The notes under the pieces were generated by a model. It did no database searches and was not told where the DNA came from. It was given only the letters and a program-made list of their open reading frames with translations. From Ichthyophonus hoferi (lineage: Eukaryota > Opisthokonta > Ichthyosporea > Ichthyophonida > Ichthyophonidae), in contig NAOQ01000630.1 of NCBI GenBank assembly GCA_002751075.1, positions 3,103-29,181 on the forward strand: a DNA stretch of 26,079 bases, written 5' to 3'. This document shows positions 9,451 through 19,141 of the stretch, in pieces (position 1 is the first letter of the stretch; every line of letters begins with the position of its first letter). A program made the position numbers and the translations under genes.

Positions 9451-9729
9451 TGACGTATAAACTATGAACTATACAGTATATACTATACAATATACACTAT
9501 GCAGCATACACTATACAATATACACCATACACTATACAATATATACTACACAATATACAATATACGCATACCATATAGTTATGAATAATATCGTACCAAT
9601 CGCTGACTGTCTGAAATACATATTTTCGGAGCCTGGTCCAAGGCAACAGACATAGAGGTTATTAATAGCTTGATAGCACCTTTCAAGAAAGAATATGATA
9701 GTATTAGACGGTTTCAAATGGACCTTTAG
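9276..9729 (+). CDS. Possible small two-exon gene, function unknown
   Basis: Exon 1 would start at ATG 9276, with an in-frame TGA just upstream, and read MIEDESGTDRCSFMATHKRR and on to VERSY. Two donors are possible: 9380 (AG|GTGGGA, phase 2) or 9399 (GAG|GTATAA, phase 0). A second coding-like stretch (VINSLIAPFKKEYDS) runs in frame from about 9658 to a TAG at 9727-9729 and joins in phase 0 to the later donor, giving about 64 residues. The intron would hold TA and tataca repeats, as in other introns here. The acceptor is weak. No family recognised; exon 1 is more convincing than exon 2, and exon 1 may belong to a longer gene. Confidence 0.35.
9413..9570. repeat. (TA)n followed by tatacaa/actatac repeats
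   Basis: A pure TA tract (about 9416-9446) is followed by degenerate copies of actatacaatatac. The array falls inside the presumed intron of the small gene at 9276-9729. Confidence 0.85.
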
Positions 9730-10009
9730 AAGATAAGATAGGGGGAGAGAAAAATTAAAATGAAATAATAACAAAATACAAAAATATAATAAAATATTAA
9801 TATTATATAGAATTATTAATATATAATACAAAATTAAAGTAAATTAACAAAAAATAAAAGATGGGGGTTGGAAAATAATGATACTATGACGGGAAGAGGT
9901 GAGTAATAAGTGGATAGGTACCATGAGATATTACAGTAGAGGAATCAAAAATAGTTCTATATACATTTACATGTATGTGTATAATAATACAATGGTATAA
10001 TGGCGTAAT

Positions 10010-10262
10010 AGAATGATAGTATGATAATATAATATAATGATAGTATAATAGCATAAGATTATAATAATTAAATAGTATAATAGTATAATAGTATAGTATA
10101 ATAGCATAACAGTTTCATATTACAATAGTATAACAGTATAATAGTATAATAGTAAAACAGTACAATAGTATAATAGTATAATAGTATAACGATATAATAG
10201 TATAATAACATAACAGTATAGCAGTACAACAGTACAATAGTATAATGGTATGATAGTACAGC
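10010..10262. repeat. 10-base tataatagta-type tandem array
   Basis: Long degenerate array of tataatagta and acaatagta units, ending just past the stop codon of the minus-strand gene whose last exon begins at 10542. Simple-sequence only. Confidence 0.85.
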
Positions 10263-10275
10263 ACTAAAATAGCAG

Positions 10276-12583
10276 CTATAACTCACTAACAATATTGGGA
10301 ATGCTTCCCATCAACAAATCTTCATTTACAATGTTTCGTGAAAAACTCTTCAATTGTGTGCATAGTAGAAGGCAGTGGTTTTCTACATCCACCAACTTCG
10401 CGTCCATATTTGGAGATAGGTCTACAGAGATCCACTTGTTAATACCACAAAGGGCATAAATTGGCATAACATCATGCAGGTGATTGGTAGCGGGGTATTG
10501 TAGTGTATAGTATAGGTTGTTATGCATATATTGATATAGATTCTATCTTTGTAATTAGATTTCATTATATCACTTGATCTGTGAGTATGCATATGTGACA
10601 GGGTATCTGCTTATAGGTATTTGTACGGATAAATATAATATAATATCATATAATATAATATAAGATACTATAATATAATATGATGCTTTCGAATACCTCT
10701 CCAGGTTTGCATCTATATAGTAAGGGGGTTGTTATGATAATGCTTCTAATGCAATTAAAAGACTTGCCCAATAGATATTTTGTTGCACGTATATAATCCC
10801 GAGTTAACATACTAACCTATAATACAAAGGTGTAAACGTAGAACAATATGCATAATAGTATGTATGATAGTATGTAGGATAGTATGTATAATAGTATGCA
10901 GGATAGTATGTATGATAGTATGTAAGATAGCATGCATCATAGTATAATAGTATGTATATAATTACATTCATATACTAACCTACAAAAAACAGACAGAATG
11001 ATATATACAATAATATTAATATATTAAATCATAAAGCCTATCCCTTGATACATTCAGCCAAATAGCCTAGCCTCTTATCTTGTAAACATAGTAATCATAG
11101 TTACCATACCCGCAACAGGAATATCTTCATCTTTCCAAATATTTCCTTCTGCTACTACAACACTATTTGATCTAGATCTATCTTTAATTTTATCGGCTAG
11201 ATGTGATTGGGCAAATTTAGGTGGTGCGATTGGTGACGTCAGTGGTTGTGCACATGGTTGCGGCAGGTTGCTGTCATTGTTCATTGGCATGGTAACGGCT
11301 GCCGAGTCTGCTATAGGTTCTTTAAAATCGGAAGTAGAAGACCGATTGGATGATAGGGATGGCGTACCATCACAGGGAGGCAATAAAACAGTCTCTTCCA
11401 TTAATAATGGCTGACAATGAGACGATGATGATACTTCAGCATCGCCTATTAGACTAGAACCAGAAGGCGGATATGTAATTGGAGTAGAATAATGTAATAG
11501 GTGTGGCGAGCTAGGTAGGTGTGTAGAGGTGGGAGGGAGAGGAGTGAGTGGGATAGGGGGGGGTGCAGCATTCTGGTAGGTACAGGAGTTAAGCGCAATG
11601 TGTTCTGAAAAGGGTAGGGAGGGTTAGGGTATAAGGCTTAGGAGTTAGATATATATACAGTAGAATGACATAAGACCAATTATAAAACAGAAGGGCATAG
11701 GAGAGGCTGGGAAGGGGCGAAGGATACCTCTTTTTACGATTATTCCTCTCTCTCTCCCCCTCACAAAGAGTGTAATATATAGTAACCTATAGGTACATAT
11801 GAGTATGAGGTAAGGCCACACAGGGTTTATAATGGAAATAGAAAGATGAATATATGTAGGTATGATTAAACTTATAACCACACATGTACATATTAAAATA
11901 ATGACAAATAGATATACTAAGGTTATTATACTAACATATAATAGAACATTGCGTAGTATAATAGAACATAACATAAAACATAAATACAGTACAATACAAC
12001 ACAATACAATACAATACACTATAATGCAGCATATATACACACCCTACCAACCTCTCTCTAACAAACTGATCATGAATTTCTGTGCAATACCAGGGACCAG
12101 TTCCTCCACCTGTCGAAAGGTATCTAACACATTATTGGCTGCAAGGCTATATACATCATCTCTCTCGCCTAGCTGTAAGTAGAAAGGAATAGGAGGGGGT
12201 ATTAGGGTATAGTAGGAATGGTAATAATAGGTATAATAGATATAGTAATAATAGGTATAATAGATATAGTAATAATAGGTATACGGGGTATAGTACTTAT
12301 AGTAGGAGGGGACATTATTAAGTATACTAACACTAGTGATAATAGGGATAATGATAATAGTCAGTCCTTACTATACGATAAAGGCACCTACTTAGACCTC
12401 TAACCTTCCCTCCCTCTCTCCCTCTCTTTGTGTTCTATAAGAAATAATCACAGCATGTACAATATAATATAATATAATACACTACGACACAACATAATAT
12501 AATATAATGATGAACAGAAACATACTTTGGTAAGAACAGGAGAAAGTATGGTGGCGAATAAAGTCATGACAATCAACACAACG
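10276..12583 (-). CDS. Spliced gene of unknown family, 3' exons (helical, with Pro/Ser-rich linker)
   Basis: Minus-strand exons in order: 12583-12526, 12172-12052, 11604-11105 (or to 11110) and 10542-10276, ending in TAG. Phases agree from the first to the third: the second exon ends in phase 1 and the third supplies the two missing bases. The first visible exon is hydrophobic (VVLIVMTLFATILSPVLTK). The second is helical (DVYSLAANNVLDTFRQVEEL, then LVPGIAQKFMISLLER). The third begins EHIALNSCTYQNAAPPPIPL, runs through a long Pro/Ser/Thr-rich stretch, and ends with a basic Ser/Arg patch (DKIKDRSRSNS) and WKDEDIPVAG. The fourth is helical (ALCGINKWISVDLSPNMDAK, then VENHCLLLCTQLKSFSRN). The outline resembles an alpha-solenoid scaffold protein, but I recognise no family. 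The 5' end is missing, perhaps in the N gap. The join between exons 3 and 4 is least secure; a short exon near 10693-10740 is possible. Confidence 0.6.
10616..10682. repeat. (tataa)n pentanucleotide tract
   Basis: Runs of aatataatat with single-base interruptions, inside the last presumed intron of the minus-strand gene at 10276-12583. Confidence 0.8.
10845..10952. repeat. 11-12-base tandem array (atgtatgatagt-like)
   Basis: Copies of tagtatgtatga and tagtatgtagga in tandem. Also within the presumed last intron of the minus-strand gene. Confidence 0.85.
12216..12291. repeat. 27-bp-class tandem repeat built from ggtataataga
   Basis: Nearly identical units (gtaataataggtataataga and a short tail) repeated almost three times. 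The array lies in the intron between the exons at 12583-12526 and 12172-12052. Confidence 0.8.
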
Positions 12584-12593
12584 CTATACAATA

Positions 12594-13076
12594 AGGTGAA
12601 AAATATGGTAGGTTATCACTATGGTAACGGACTATTGGGTGATATAGTATGATATAATATAATACTGGCAGTAAAGACTAAAAGCACGATACCGCGATAA
12701 TATAACTATAATAAGAGAATGGAACTACATGTAACAACGATTATTTATGAGTATACAGTATACAATATAATATATAATAATAATAAAAATATATGTACGT
12801 ATAGGCGGTGTGCATATGTATGTATAACTGTACTACCCATAAGGTGCACATATACTATTCTCTACAGACTATACCATATATTATTTCCTATTTTATTTAT
12901 TAGTATAGCTATAGTTGTATTCCTTCCACCTAAACCATTGAGTGGTCAGTATCATTTTAGTTGCACTATCTCATTCGTGCATTAAAATGGATATTATATC
13001 CAATTAATATTTTTTTATGGCAGAGCCAATTGTATTATCTATGATAATCAGCGGCTTAATTTATTTAACACGATGG
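12594..13076. other. Spacer or intron up to the assembly gap
   Basis: AT-rich, with scattered tataatat runs. An 88-codon plus-strand open run (12719-12985) is rich in Ile/Tyr and looks like chance openness. It may hold the upstream intron of the minus-strand gene. No exon could be supported. Confidence 0.4.
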
Positions 13077-13868
13077 NNNNNNNNNNNNNNNNNNNNNNNN
13101 NNNNNNNNNNNNNNNNNNNNNNNNNNNNNNNNNNNNNNNNNNNNNNNNNNNNNNNNNNNNNNNNNNNNNNNNNNNNNNNNNNNNNNNNNNNNNNNNNNNN
13201 NNNNNNNNNNNNNNNNNNNNNNNNNNNNNNNNNNNNNNNNNNNNNNNNNNNNNNNNNNNNNNNNNNNNNNNNNNNNNNNNNNNNNNNNNNNNNNNNNNNN
13301 NNNNNNNNNNNNNNNNNNNNNNNNNNNNNNNNNNNNNNNNNNNNNNNNNNNNNNNNNNNNNNNNNNNNNNNNNNNNNNNNNNNNNNNNNNNNNNNNNNNN
13401 NNNNNNNNNNNNNNNNNNNNNNNNNNNNNNNNNNNNNNNNNNNNNNNNNNNNNNNNNNNNNNNNNNNNNNNNNNNNNNNNNNNNNNNNNNNNNNNNNNNN
13501 NNNNNNNNNNNNNNNNNNNNNNNNNNNNNNNNNNNNNNNNNNNNNNNNNNNNNNNNNNNNNNNNNNNNNNNNNNNNNNNNNNNNNNNNNNNNNNNNNNNN
13601 NNNNNNNNNNNNNNNNNNNNNNNNNNNNNNNNNNNNNNNNNNNNNNNNNNNNNNNNNNNNNNNNNNNNNNNNNNNNNNNNNNNNNNNNNNNNNNNNNNNN
13701 NNNNNNNNNNNNNNNNNNNNNNNNNNNNNNNNNNNNNNNNNNNNNNNNNNNNNNNNNNNNNNNNNNNNNNNNNNNNNNNNNNNNNNNNNNNNNNNNNNNN
13801 NNNNNNNNNNNNNNNNNNNNNNNNNNNNNNNNNNNNNNNNNNNNNNNNNNNNNNNNNNNNNNNNNNNN
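13077..13868. other. Assembly gap (792 N)
   Basis: All bases are N. Any ORF crossing this stretch is artificial. The true gap length may differ from the number of N. Confidence 1.
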
Positions 13869-13889
13869 AGTATATAATATACTATCCCA

Positions 13890-14072
13890 TCATTTGATGT
13901 AAGCCATATATGATTGAATGCAAAGGTCGTAGATTGGCTGCTGAAACAAGTATATTAACGCTTGATCAAAATTGTCTTTGATACTATGATTGACAAGAGA
14001 ATTAACCTTGCCAATATCCTCATAATTACAAGAGGTTGAATTCAGACCTCTACATTTATTCAATGTATCATA
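13890..14072 (-). CDS. Coding-like exon or relic next to the gap
   Basis: The minus strand is open for 60 codons after an upstream stop and ends in TGA at 13892-13890. The middle and end look protein-like (NYEDIGKVNSLVNHSIKDNF, then LIYLFQQPIYDLCIQSYMAY). There is no ATG at a sensible place, so it would be a last exon or a remnant. The end pattern (I-x-D/E-I/L, then Q-S/T-Y, then I-K/Q) resembles peptides read from dispersed repeat copies A and C, which favours an element relic over a host gene. No family recognised. Confidence 0.3.
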   Translation of the reverse strand, partial: YDTLNKCRGLNSTSCNYEDIGKVNSLVNHSIKDNFDQALIYLFQQPIYDLCIQSYMAYIK

Positions 14073-14488
14073 TCAATAAACAAGTGGCTACAAAGGGGGA
14101 TTATATAACTACTATTATTTGCTATTGATACAATAAATTAGGTGCAACTAGCCGAATTAGGTACAATCGCGATAAAACTATTTAGGATTCCGTAAATATG
14201 GTTAATCAATGAAATGGTTATGCCAATTTCATAAAACCAAATATTGGGTGGCCTTATTGTTTTCATCTTCTCTTTGTTTTTGGTTTTTACTAAATATTTT
14301 GATGATTCTCATATTGAAGTTTAAAACTCACATATTGAAGTCTAAAATTCCTATTTTAAAAATTAGCATTCCAATTTTGCGGATTAAAGTTCAATTTTTA
14401 AAGATTTAAAGGTAGTAGTAAAACAAAATATACTAGTGCAGTATATAATCTTTATTGGAAATAAAACTAGTATATGTTGTGTTGAGTT

Positions 14489-14620
14489 CTATGCGGTTGT
14501 TGTCATTACGGTAAAGAGCAGGCTAAAGCTGTAACTAGCTGCTCCTGAATCTTCCTCTGCTGTAGGTTCTAGCTGTAGCTCTGTAATAGATTCGGGCAAT
14601 TGACGTCTGGCGGCTGACGA
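14489..14620 (-). CDS. Possible terminal exon, unknown gene
   Basis: Minus strand: an acceptor (catatcaccag) is followed by 43 open codons and TAG. It reads RRQLPESITELQLEPTAEED, then SYSFSLLFTVMTTTA. The Glu/Leu-rich composition is unlike the AT-rich noise around it. It abuts the left arm of the inverted repeat at 14632-15515, and the open frame continues upstream to about 14665, inside that arm. The end (S-LFT-x-x-T) loosely resembles the end of the decayed minus-strand segment at 18110-18470 (SPLFTATQT), so both may be tails of one repeated gene. Confidence 0.3.
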   Translation of the reverse strand, partial: SSAARRQLPESITELQLEPTAEEDSGAASYSFSLLFTVMTTTA

Positions 14621-14631
14621 CTGGTGATATG

Positions 14632-15515
14632 TGAAATAATAAGTAGAAAGGCGCGTTCCTGTGACCTATGTTTGTTTAAAAGAAGAGATAATGCCAAATT
14701 AAATGACGTTTTAACGTTTCCTTTTGCATACACGGAGTATAGATGTGCTAAAACATACTTTTTTATTAAACATCAGGACTTGTCTTAGGAAAGATACCTA
14801 AGCATAAGCAGTGTGTTATCTGGTCCCAAAATATACGATCTCAAATGGCTTATTACGTAATTGCAGGATCTCTACCATTAGCTGGTTTAATTTTGATCAA
14901 GCATCTTGGATTGTCATTTAACACCTATAGATTGCACAGACTGTTTTTCCAAACGACACATATAATAATAATTACTAATAATATTAGATATTTATGACTA
15001 TATAAAGAAATATCCAAATTAATTAAATTCCCCTGTTTAAAAATCTTATTACTATTATTAGATAACTTATATCTATACCCCCACCACATATATTATCATC
15101 ACTATCTGTTAGAAATATCTCTTTAATTTAAATATTTCTTTATATAGCTATAAACATCTAATATTATTAGCAATTATTATTGTATATGTAGCCTAAGAAA
15201 ATAGTTAGTACAATCTATTGGTGTTAAACGGCAATATAAGATGATCTAGAAAAATTAAACCAGTCAATGACAGGGATCTATGTAACTATATAATAAGCCA
15301 TTTCAGATCAGTTGTTGGGGTCCAGGTAGTACATTACTTAGGCATCCTGCCTATGGCAAGTCCTGCTGACTTGTTTAATAGTAAAAATGTGTCTTAGCAT
15401 ATATATACTGCGGATATGTAAAGGGATGCGTTAAAATGCCCCTTAATTCCGTATTTTCTCTTCTTCTAGACGAATATAGGACAAAGGAACGCTCCTGCCT
15501 CTACTTATTATTTCC
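14632..15515. repeat. Long imperfect inverted repeat (arms about 400 bp, loop about 85 bp)
   Basis: The left arm (about 14632-15032) is the reverse complement of the right arm (about 15116-15515) along its whole length, with small indels. Matching landmarks from outside in: gaaataataagtagag / cttattatttc; gcgttcct / aggaacgc; ttttaacg / cgttaaaa; caggacttg / caagtcctg; aaatggcttatta / taataagccattt; ctggtttaattttt / aaattaaaccag; ttaacacc / ggtgttaa; tataaagaaatat / atatttctttata. Identity by eye is roughly 70-75%. The transcript could fold into a long hairpin. It may be a fold-back or long-terminal-inverted-repeat DNA element, or a hairpin-RNA locus. No transposase ORF lies between the arms; short open runs inside (for example 14845-14997) are not supported. 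Confidence 0.8.
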
Positions 15516-16715
15516 AATAATATCCTATGTTATATATACTAGTGTAGTGTATAATTCTATTACTATTACAATTATTATACACCTATATTCCCCTACTATA
15601 TACACTAGTGTAGTGCATAGTCCTAATTCTATTACTATATAACCCATATTTCCCCAATATATTGATATATATATTATTGATACAGGGCGTCGGTAAGTAT
15701 ATTAGCCGCATGTCATCTATATATAAATACATATATTCTATTGTGGGACTGTGGCTCAGATTGATTTTTTTTGAACTTTTAATAGCAGGGTAAATACAAA
15801 AGTATTGATGGGAGGATGATAACAAACTAATAGGATGATATAGAGAGAAGAGAGAGGGAAAGAGAAAAAGAGAGGAACAGAAAAACAGAAGCAGGGGATA
15901 TACGTACCTAGGGCAAATACTTATGATAATTACAATTCAATTTCACAAAAATATATATATATGAAGCTTGGAGTGAATGTGGGATATATGCCCATAGTGT
16001 ACCAGGATAAAACTGGGTACTCCTGGTTTGATTGTAGGTCTAATCTGTATGTGATAAAGCATAATATCCCAATCTATACAACTATAATGTATCATGGTAA
16101 TAGATATAGTATAATATAAAACATACAGTCACACCTAAGTAATCTTGTTATACTATTGTATTATATGATTTTCGGTGGGATACGGAAAGATGTAAGAACA
16201 TACTAGCCAAAATACAACATACTAGTAATCAATTCCTAATCAACGTATTAATTCATTAACCAATATCCAATATAGTCAATAATTTCGAACATGCCCTATA
16301 TCCTGTAATCATATAGTTGTGTGATGTGTACTGGGATGTGTTTTTTGACGTTACTAGGCTTCGAATCTGGCGTCTGCTAAAGGGTTGTTATAATCTTTGA
16401 TTAAGGGACAGATATTTTTGCTGACCAGCAGTTAAGGATGTAGTGTGTAATAGCAGTTTATAATACGGACCACAACATAGTACATAATATATAGTACCAC
16501 GATATAGGAGGAAATGGTTTATTTATAGTGGCAGGGAACCACTTATACACGGAGGTAGGCTTCCACGAATAGTAATATAACCGAAGGCATCTTGTCTGTG
16601 CCATGCTATACTATATCGTATATACTGTGGTGCCTACCCTACCCTACCCTACCCTATCCTATCATATACTTTATATTATAACGTAAACGTAATCCCTCTA
16701 CCTATATCTATCTAT
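15516..16715. other. Spacer with no supported gene
   Basis: Contains two related 20-base blocks (tatatactagtgtagtg near 15533 and 15599), a possible splice pair on the minus strand (donor CTAG|GTACGT near 15915; pyrimidine tract and acceptor near 15825) that yields no convincing exon, and a purine-rich run at 15838-15895. The short open frame at 15583-15825 on the minus strand was judged insufficient. Confidence 0.4.
16622..16664. repeat. Short (ccctac/cctat)n tract
   Basis: Four or five copies of taccc/tatcc units just downstream of the 300-residue minus-strand gene. Too short and irregular to be telomeric. Confidence 0.7.
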
Positions 16716-17618
16716 TTACCGTGACAATGAACTTGCAGCCCACTTCTGCGTCTCGGTCGCAACAGCCGTTAGCCACTCTTGCAAAGATACGGATGCAACC
16801 TGAAGGAAGGTCCAGTATTGAGAAGACTTCTTATCACCAAAAACAGGTCTCAAAGCCTCTGCTGTATAATTAAATGCTACCTGAGTTCCCTGGAACAATG
16901 GGCCAAATACCAGACCAACGGTAACATCCACAATAACAGGTCCCAAGAACATAACTCCAGGAGTAAGCACATTTTGCATAAAGCCAATATACGTGTCCAG
17001 GAATTTAGGATCCTTAAAACTTTCTTGGAAATAAAGGGTTATTGCTTCAGCCAACTGCATGTAGACTTCAACAGGGGCATCCTTGTTGATAGAAAAACCT
17101 TCCGTAAAGGCGTTTAGAGTAACGTTTAAAGGAGGAATGACCTCTTTCACAAGGCCGGTCAGCTCCTCCTTGGTTGTGTTTTTTATGGAATTGCCTATAA
17201 TATTTCCTACTACTAATCCAACCTCACGCATTTGTTTCTCTGGCATAGCTTTAATCATTTCAAGCATAAACCCAGCTCCAAATTTAAATACAATCTGAAG
17301 GGTTTCTTTTAGGACATCAGGTGGTAAGTGTGTAACAAGAGAGGCGACTAATTGCGATGAAAACTTGGGGGTGAGCATAGATTGAGCAACCTCTGGAATA
17401 TTTTCAATAAGACCTAACTGCTTGGTCATGTCTAGCAGCAGTGTTTCTAGAGGAGGGGGAGGGGTTTGTTTCTTCTCTAATCCTACCCACACCCCTATGG
17501 CTGCACCGATCAAAGCCCCTGATAGAAGAACAGCAATGACTAAAGTTGTTAAGATGCCGCCTTTGGAAGGCCCGCGGCCAGGGGTTACATTCTTCTTTAG
17601 TTCTGTCTCAGACGACAT
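16716..17618 (-). CDS. Type II single-pass membrane protein of unknown family, 300 aa
   Basis: Single ORF with a clean ATG at 17618 and stop at 16716. The N-terminus is short, polar and basic (MSSETELKKNVTPGRGPSKG), then one hydrophobic segment at about residues 21-47 (LTTLVIAVLLSGALIGAAIG), then a Pro tract (QTPPPP) and about 245 residues predicted by composition to be mostly amphipathic helix. With basic residues before the helix and none that would retain the rest inside, the large C-terminal part should face the lumen or outside; it has Asn-X-Thr sites (NTT, NVT, NYT) consistent with glycosylation. Codon and base composition are far less AT-rich than the flanks, which supports a real gene. 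No known domain recognised; the helical part looks like a four-helix or pore-type bundle only in a loose sense. No introns visible. Confidence 0.85.
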   Translation of the reverse strand: MSSETELKKNVTPGRGPSKGGILTTLVIAVLLSGALIGAAIGVWVGLEKKQTPPPPLETLLLDMTKQLGLIENIPEVAQSMLTPKFSSQLVASLVTHLPPDVLKETLQIVFKFGAGFMLEMIKAMPEKQMREVGLVVGNIIGNSIKNTTKEELTGLVKEVIPPLNVTLNAFTEGFSINKDAPVEVYMQLAEAITLYFQESFKDPKFLDTYIGFMQNVLTPGVMFLGPVIVDVTVGLVFGPLFQGTQVAFNYTAEALRPVFGDKKSSQYWTFLQVASVSLQEWLTAVATETQKWAASSLSR

Positions 17619-18109
17619 GACAGTAGTAGAATAGTATAACGGAATAATAATATGATAATCTAATACTAAACAAAGTTAAAATTAATGATACTGAAGATTC
17701 GTCGAAATTTCCGTTACCTATTAACTTTTAATATTTTAACAAGACGAGTCTTACGTTATGATTAGCTACTGGGAGCCTCCATAATGTTGAATCCATGATA
17801 TTTCACAAATAAATAGCATACTTAAATGGAAAGGTGGTAGATCCGAATCGTATGATGTTTAATTTTTATACATACATGGTAGGTATGGTAGATATATCAA
17901 TAAACGTATATATTAACATATAATAATATATAGTAATATATTAATGCATTATAAGCAATAAAATAAAATAAAATGAAGTAAAATTAAATAATTTTAATCT
18001 ATTAGAAAGTTTGCGAAACAACGTGCCATATTTTATGTCAAATCATATACATTTGCACTCGTCAATAGAATCTGTCTTTTAAATTAAGATTATCCATCCA
18101 ATTATATAG
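17619..18109. other. Upstream spacer of the membrane-protein gene
   Basis: AT-rich, with short runs of taata and aaaataaaat. No gene, RNA or clear promoter element recognised. Confidence 0.4.
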
Positions 18110-18470
18110 GACCAAAGTGTGCGGGCGTGTCTGCGTTGCGGTAAAAAGAGGAGATATTTCATTAGAAACACAACTGAAATCAGGAATACTTGGCGATATT
18201 TCAAGTTTGCGGTCTCGCAACCTTCAAACTGAAACCTTTCGGTAGTTTCTGCTCAAGCTCACGCTATTTCTCAAGAGATATAGAATCTTCTAGTTTCTTA
18301 CTAGATGCAGTGTTGTATACGTGATAATTATATCTAATTTTGGTTGTGGACAAGCAGTTACGGCATTGTTAATATTAGGAGAAGCAATACCGGGCTTAAC
18401 TAGTTGGCCTCCTAGTAAAGGATCTGGATTAATTACTTCACCTTCTTTAAAAATTATAGACAATACATAT
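18110..18470 (-). pseudogene. Decayed coding-like segment, copy 2 of the QLVKPGI family
   Basis: The minus strand opens with PDPLLGGQLVKPGIASPN, followed by TACPQPKLDIIITYTTLH. A helical stretch comes next, and finally a segment ending SPLFTATQTRP. The frame is not continuous; several breaks separate the coding-like runs, so it reads as a relic. The first peptide matches the one at 4225-4337. The protein family is not recognised; whether it belonged to a host gene or a mobile element is open. Confidence 0.45.
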
Positions 18471-19034
18471 AAATATACATAAAATATCGAAAAAAACTTT
18501 TTATAACTAGTATTAATTTTTTAAGACTAAACAGTGGTATATACCTCAACCACTGTTCTCCTTATTATTCTATGAGGCCTTGCATTTATTCTTCTTTCGC
18601 TCAAAACCCAGTTTTGCATAATTTCGTTCATATAGTAGCATATCATAACATATCGTAACATACCATAACAGCTGTTCCATTGAAGCAAAAAATGATCCAT
18701 TATTAATTGATCGAAACTTTTATATAGTATCTGATTGGTTGTGCTTTTAACGTAGGGTTATTTCTATGAATTGATTGAATTATTGACCTTTGCAACAAAC
18801 TCGAAACCAATAAAAACATTGATTATTTACAAAGATTTTCCATTAAACTTCACTAGGAAAGTCTTTTCTCAAAAGTAATCAACCAAAAAATAATAACATT
18901 AAATAAAATAATTCATAATAAAAATGCAGTAAACGCATTGGCTCCAACACACATATTTGGTATAATACAATATAATACAATATAACATAATATAATAAGT
19001 ATAATATAATAATATAATAAAGCATATATCTTTT

Positions 19035-19141
19035 GATTTTCAAGGAGTGGAAATACATCAACCAGAATCTCTATTAGAAAGCTAACTAGTCTGGTTTTCT
19101 TAAAACACTAGAGGATATAGCAATCTGTGGTAGTGCTAGTG
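19035..19141 (+). repeat. Copy 3 of the QLVKPGI-family repeat, DNA level
   Basis: Shares atcaaccagaatct and following bases with 4270-4330 and then diverges. Its right end (tagcaatctgtggtag and onward) also occurs at 3398-3421. This copy no longer encodes the QLVKPGI peptide. Confidence 0.55.

Noticed and set aside
13017-13897. Long plus-strand ORFs across the N gap.
   Set aside because: Nearly all codons are N; openness is an artefact of the gap.
14845-14997. 50-codon ORF starting MAYYVIAGSLPLAGLILIKH, resembling a small mitochondrial membrane subunit.
   Set aside because: It lies wholly inside the left arm of the inverted repeat, its second half is AT-rich noise, and the matching right-arm sequence does not keep the frame.
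15436-15642. Plus-strand ORF beginning MPLNSVFSLLLDEYRT.
   Set aside because: The first part is the right arm of the inverted repeat and the rest is a low-complexity Ile/Thr/Tyr run.
15820-15920. Possible minus-strand intron with a pyrimidine-rich tract, like introns of the real genes here.
   Set aside because: The flanking exons are too short, have stops close by, and lack protein-like sequence.
16350-16380. A ttcgaatc block resembling a tRNA T-loop.
   Set aside because: No matching stems, anticodon arm or acceptor pairing could be found around it.
16622-16664. ccctac repeats suggestive of telomeric DNA.
   Set aside because: Only a few irregular copies in the interior of a gene-bearing region.
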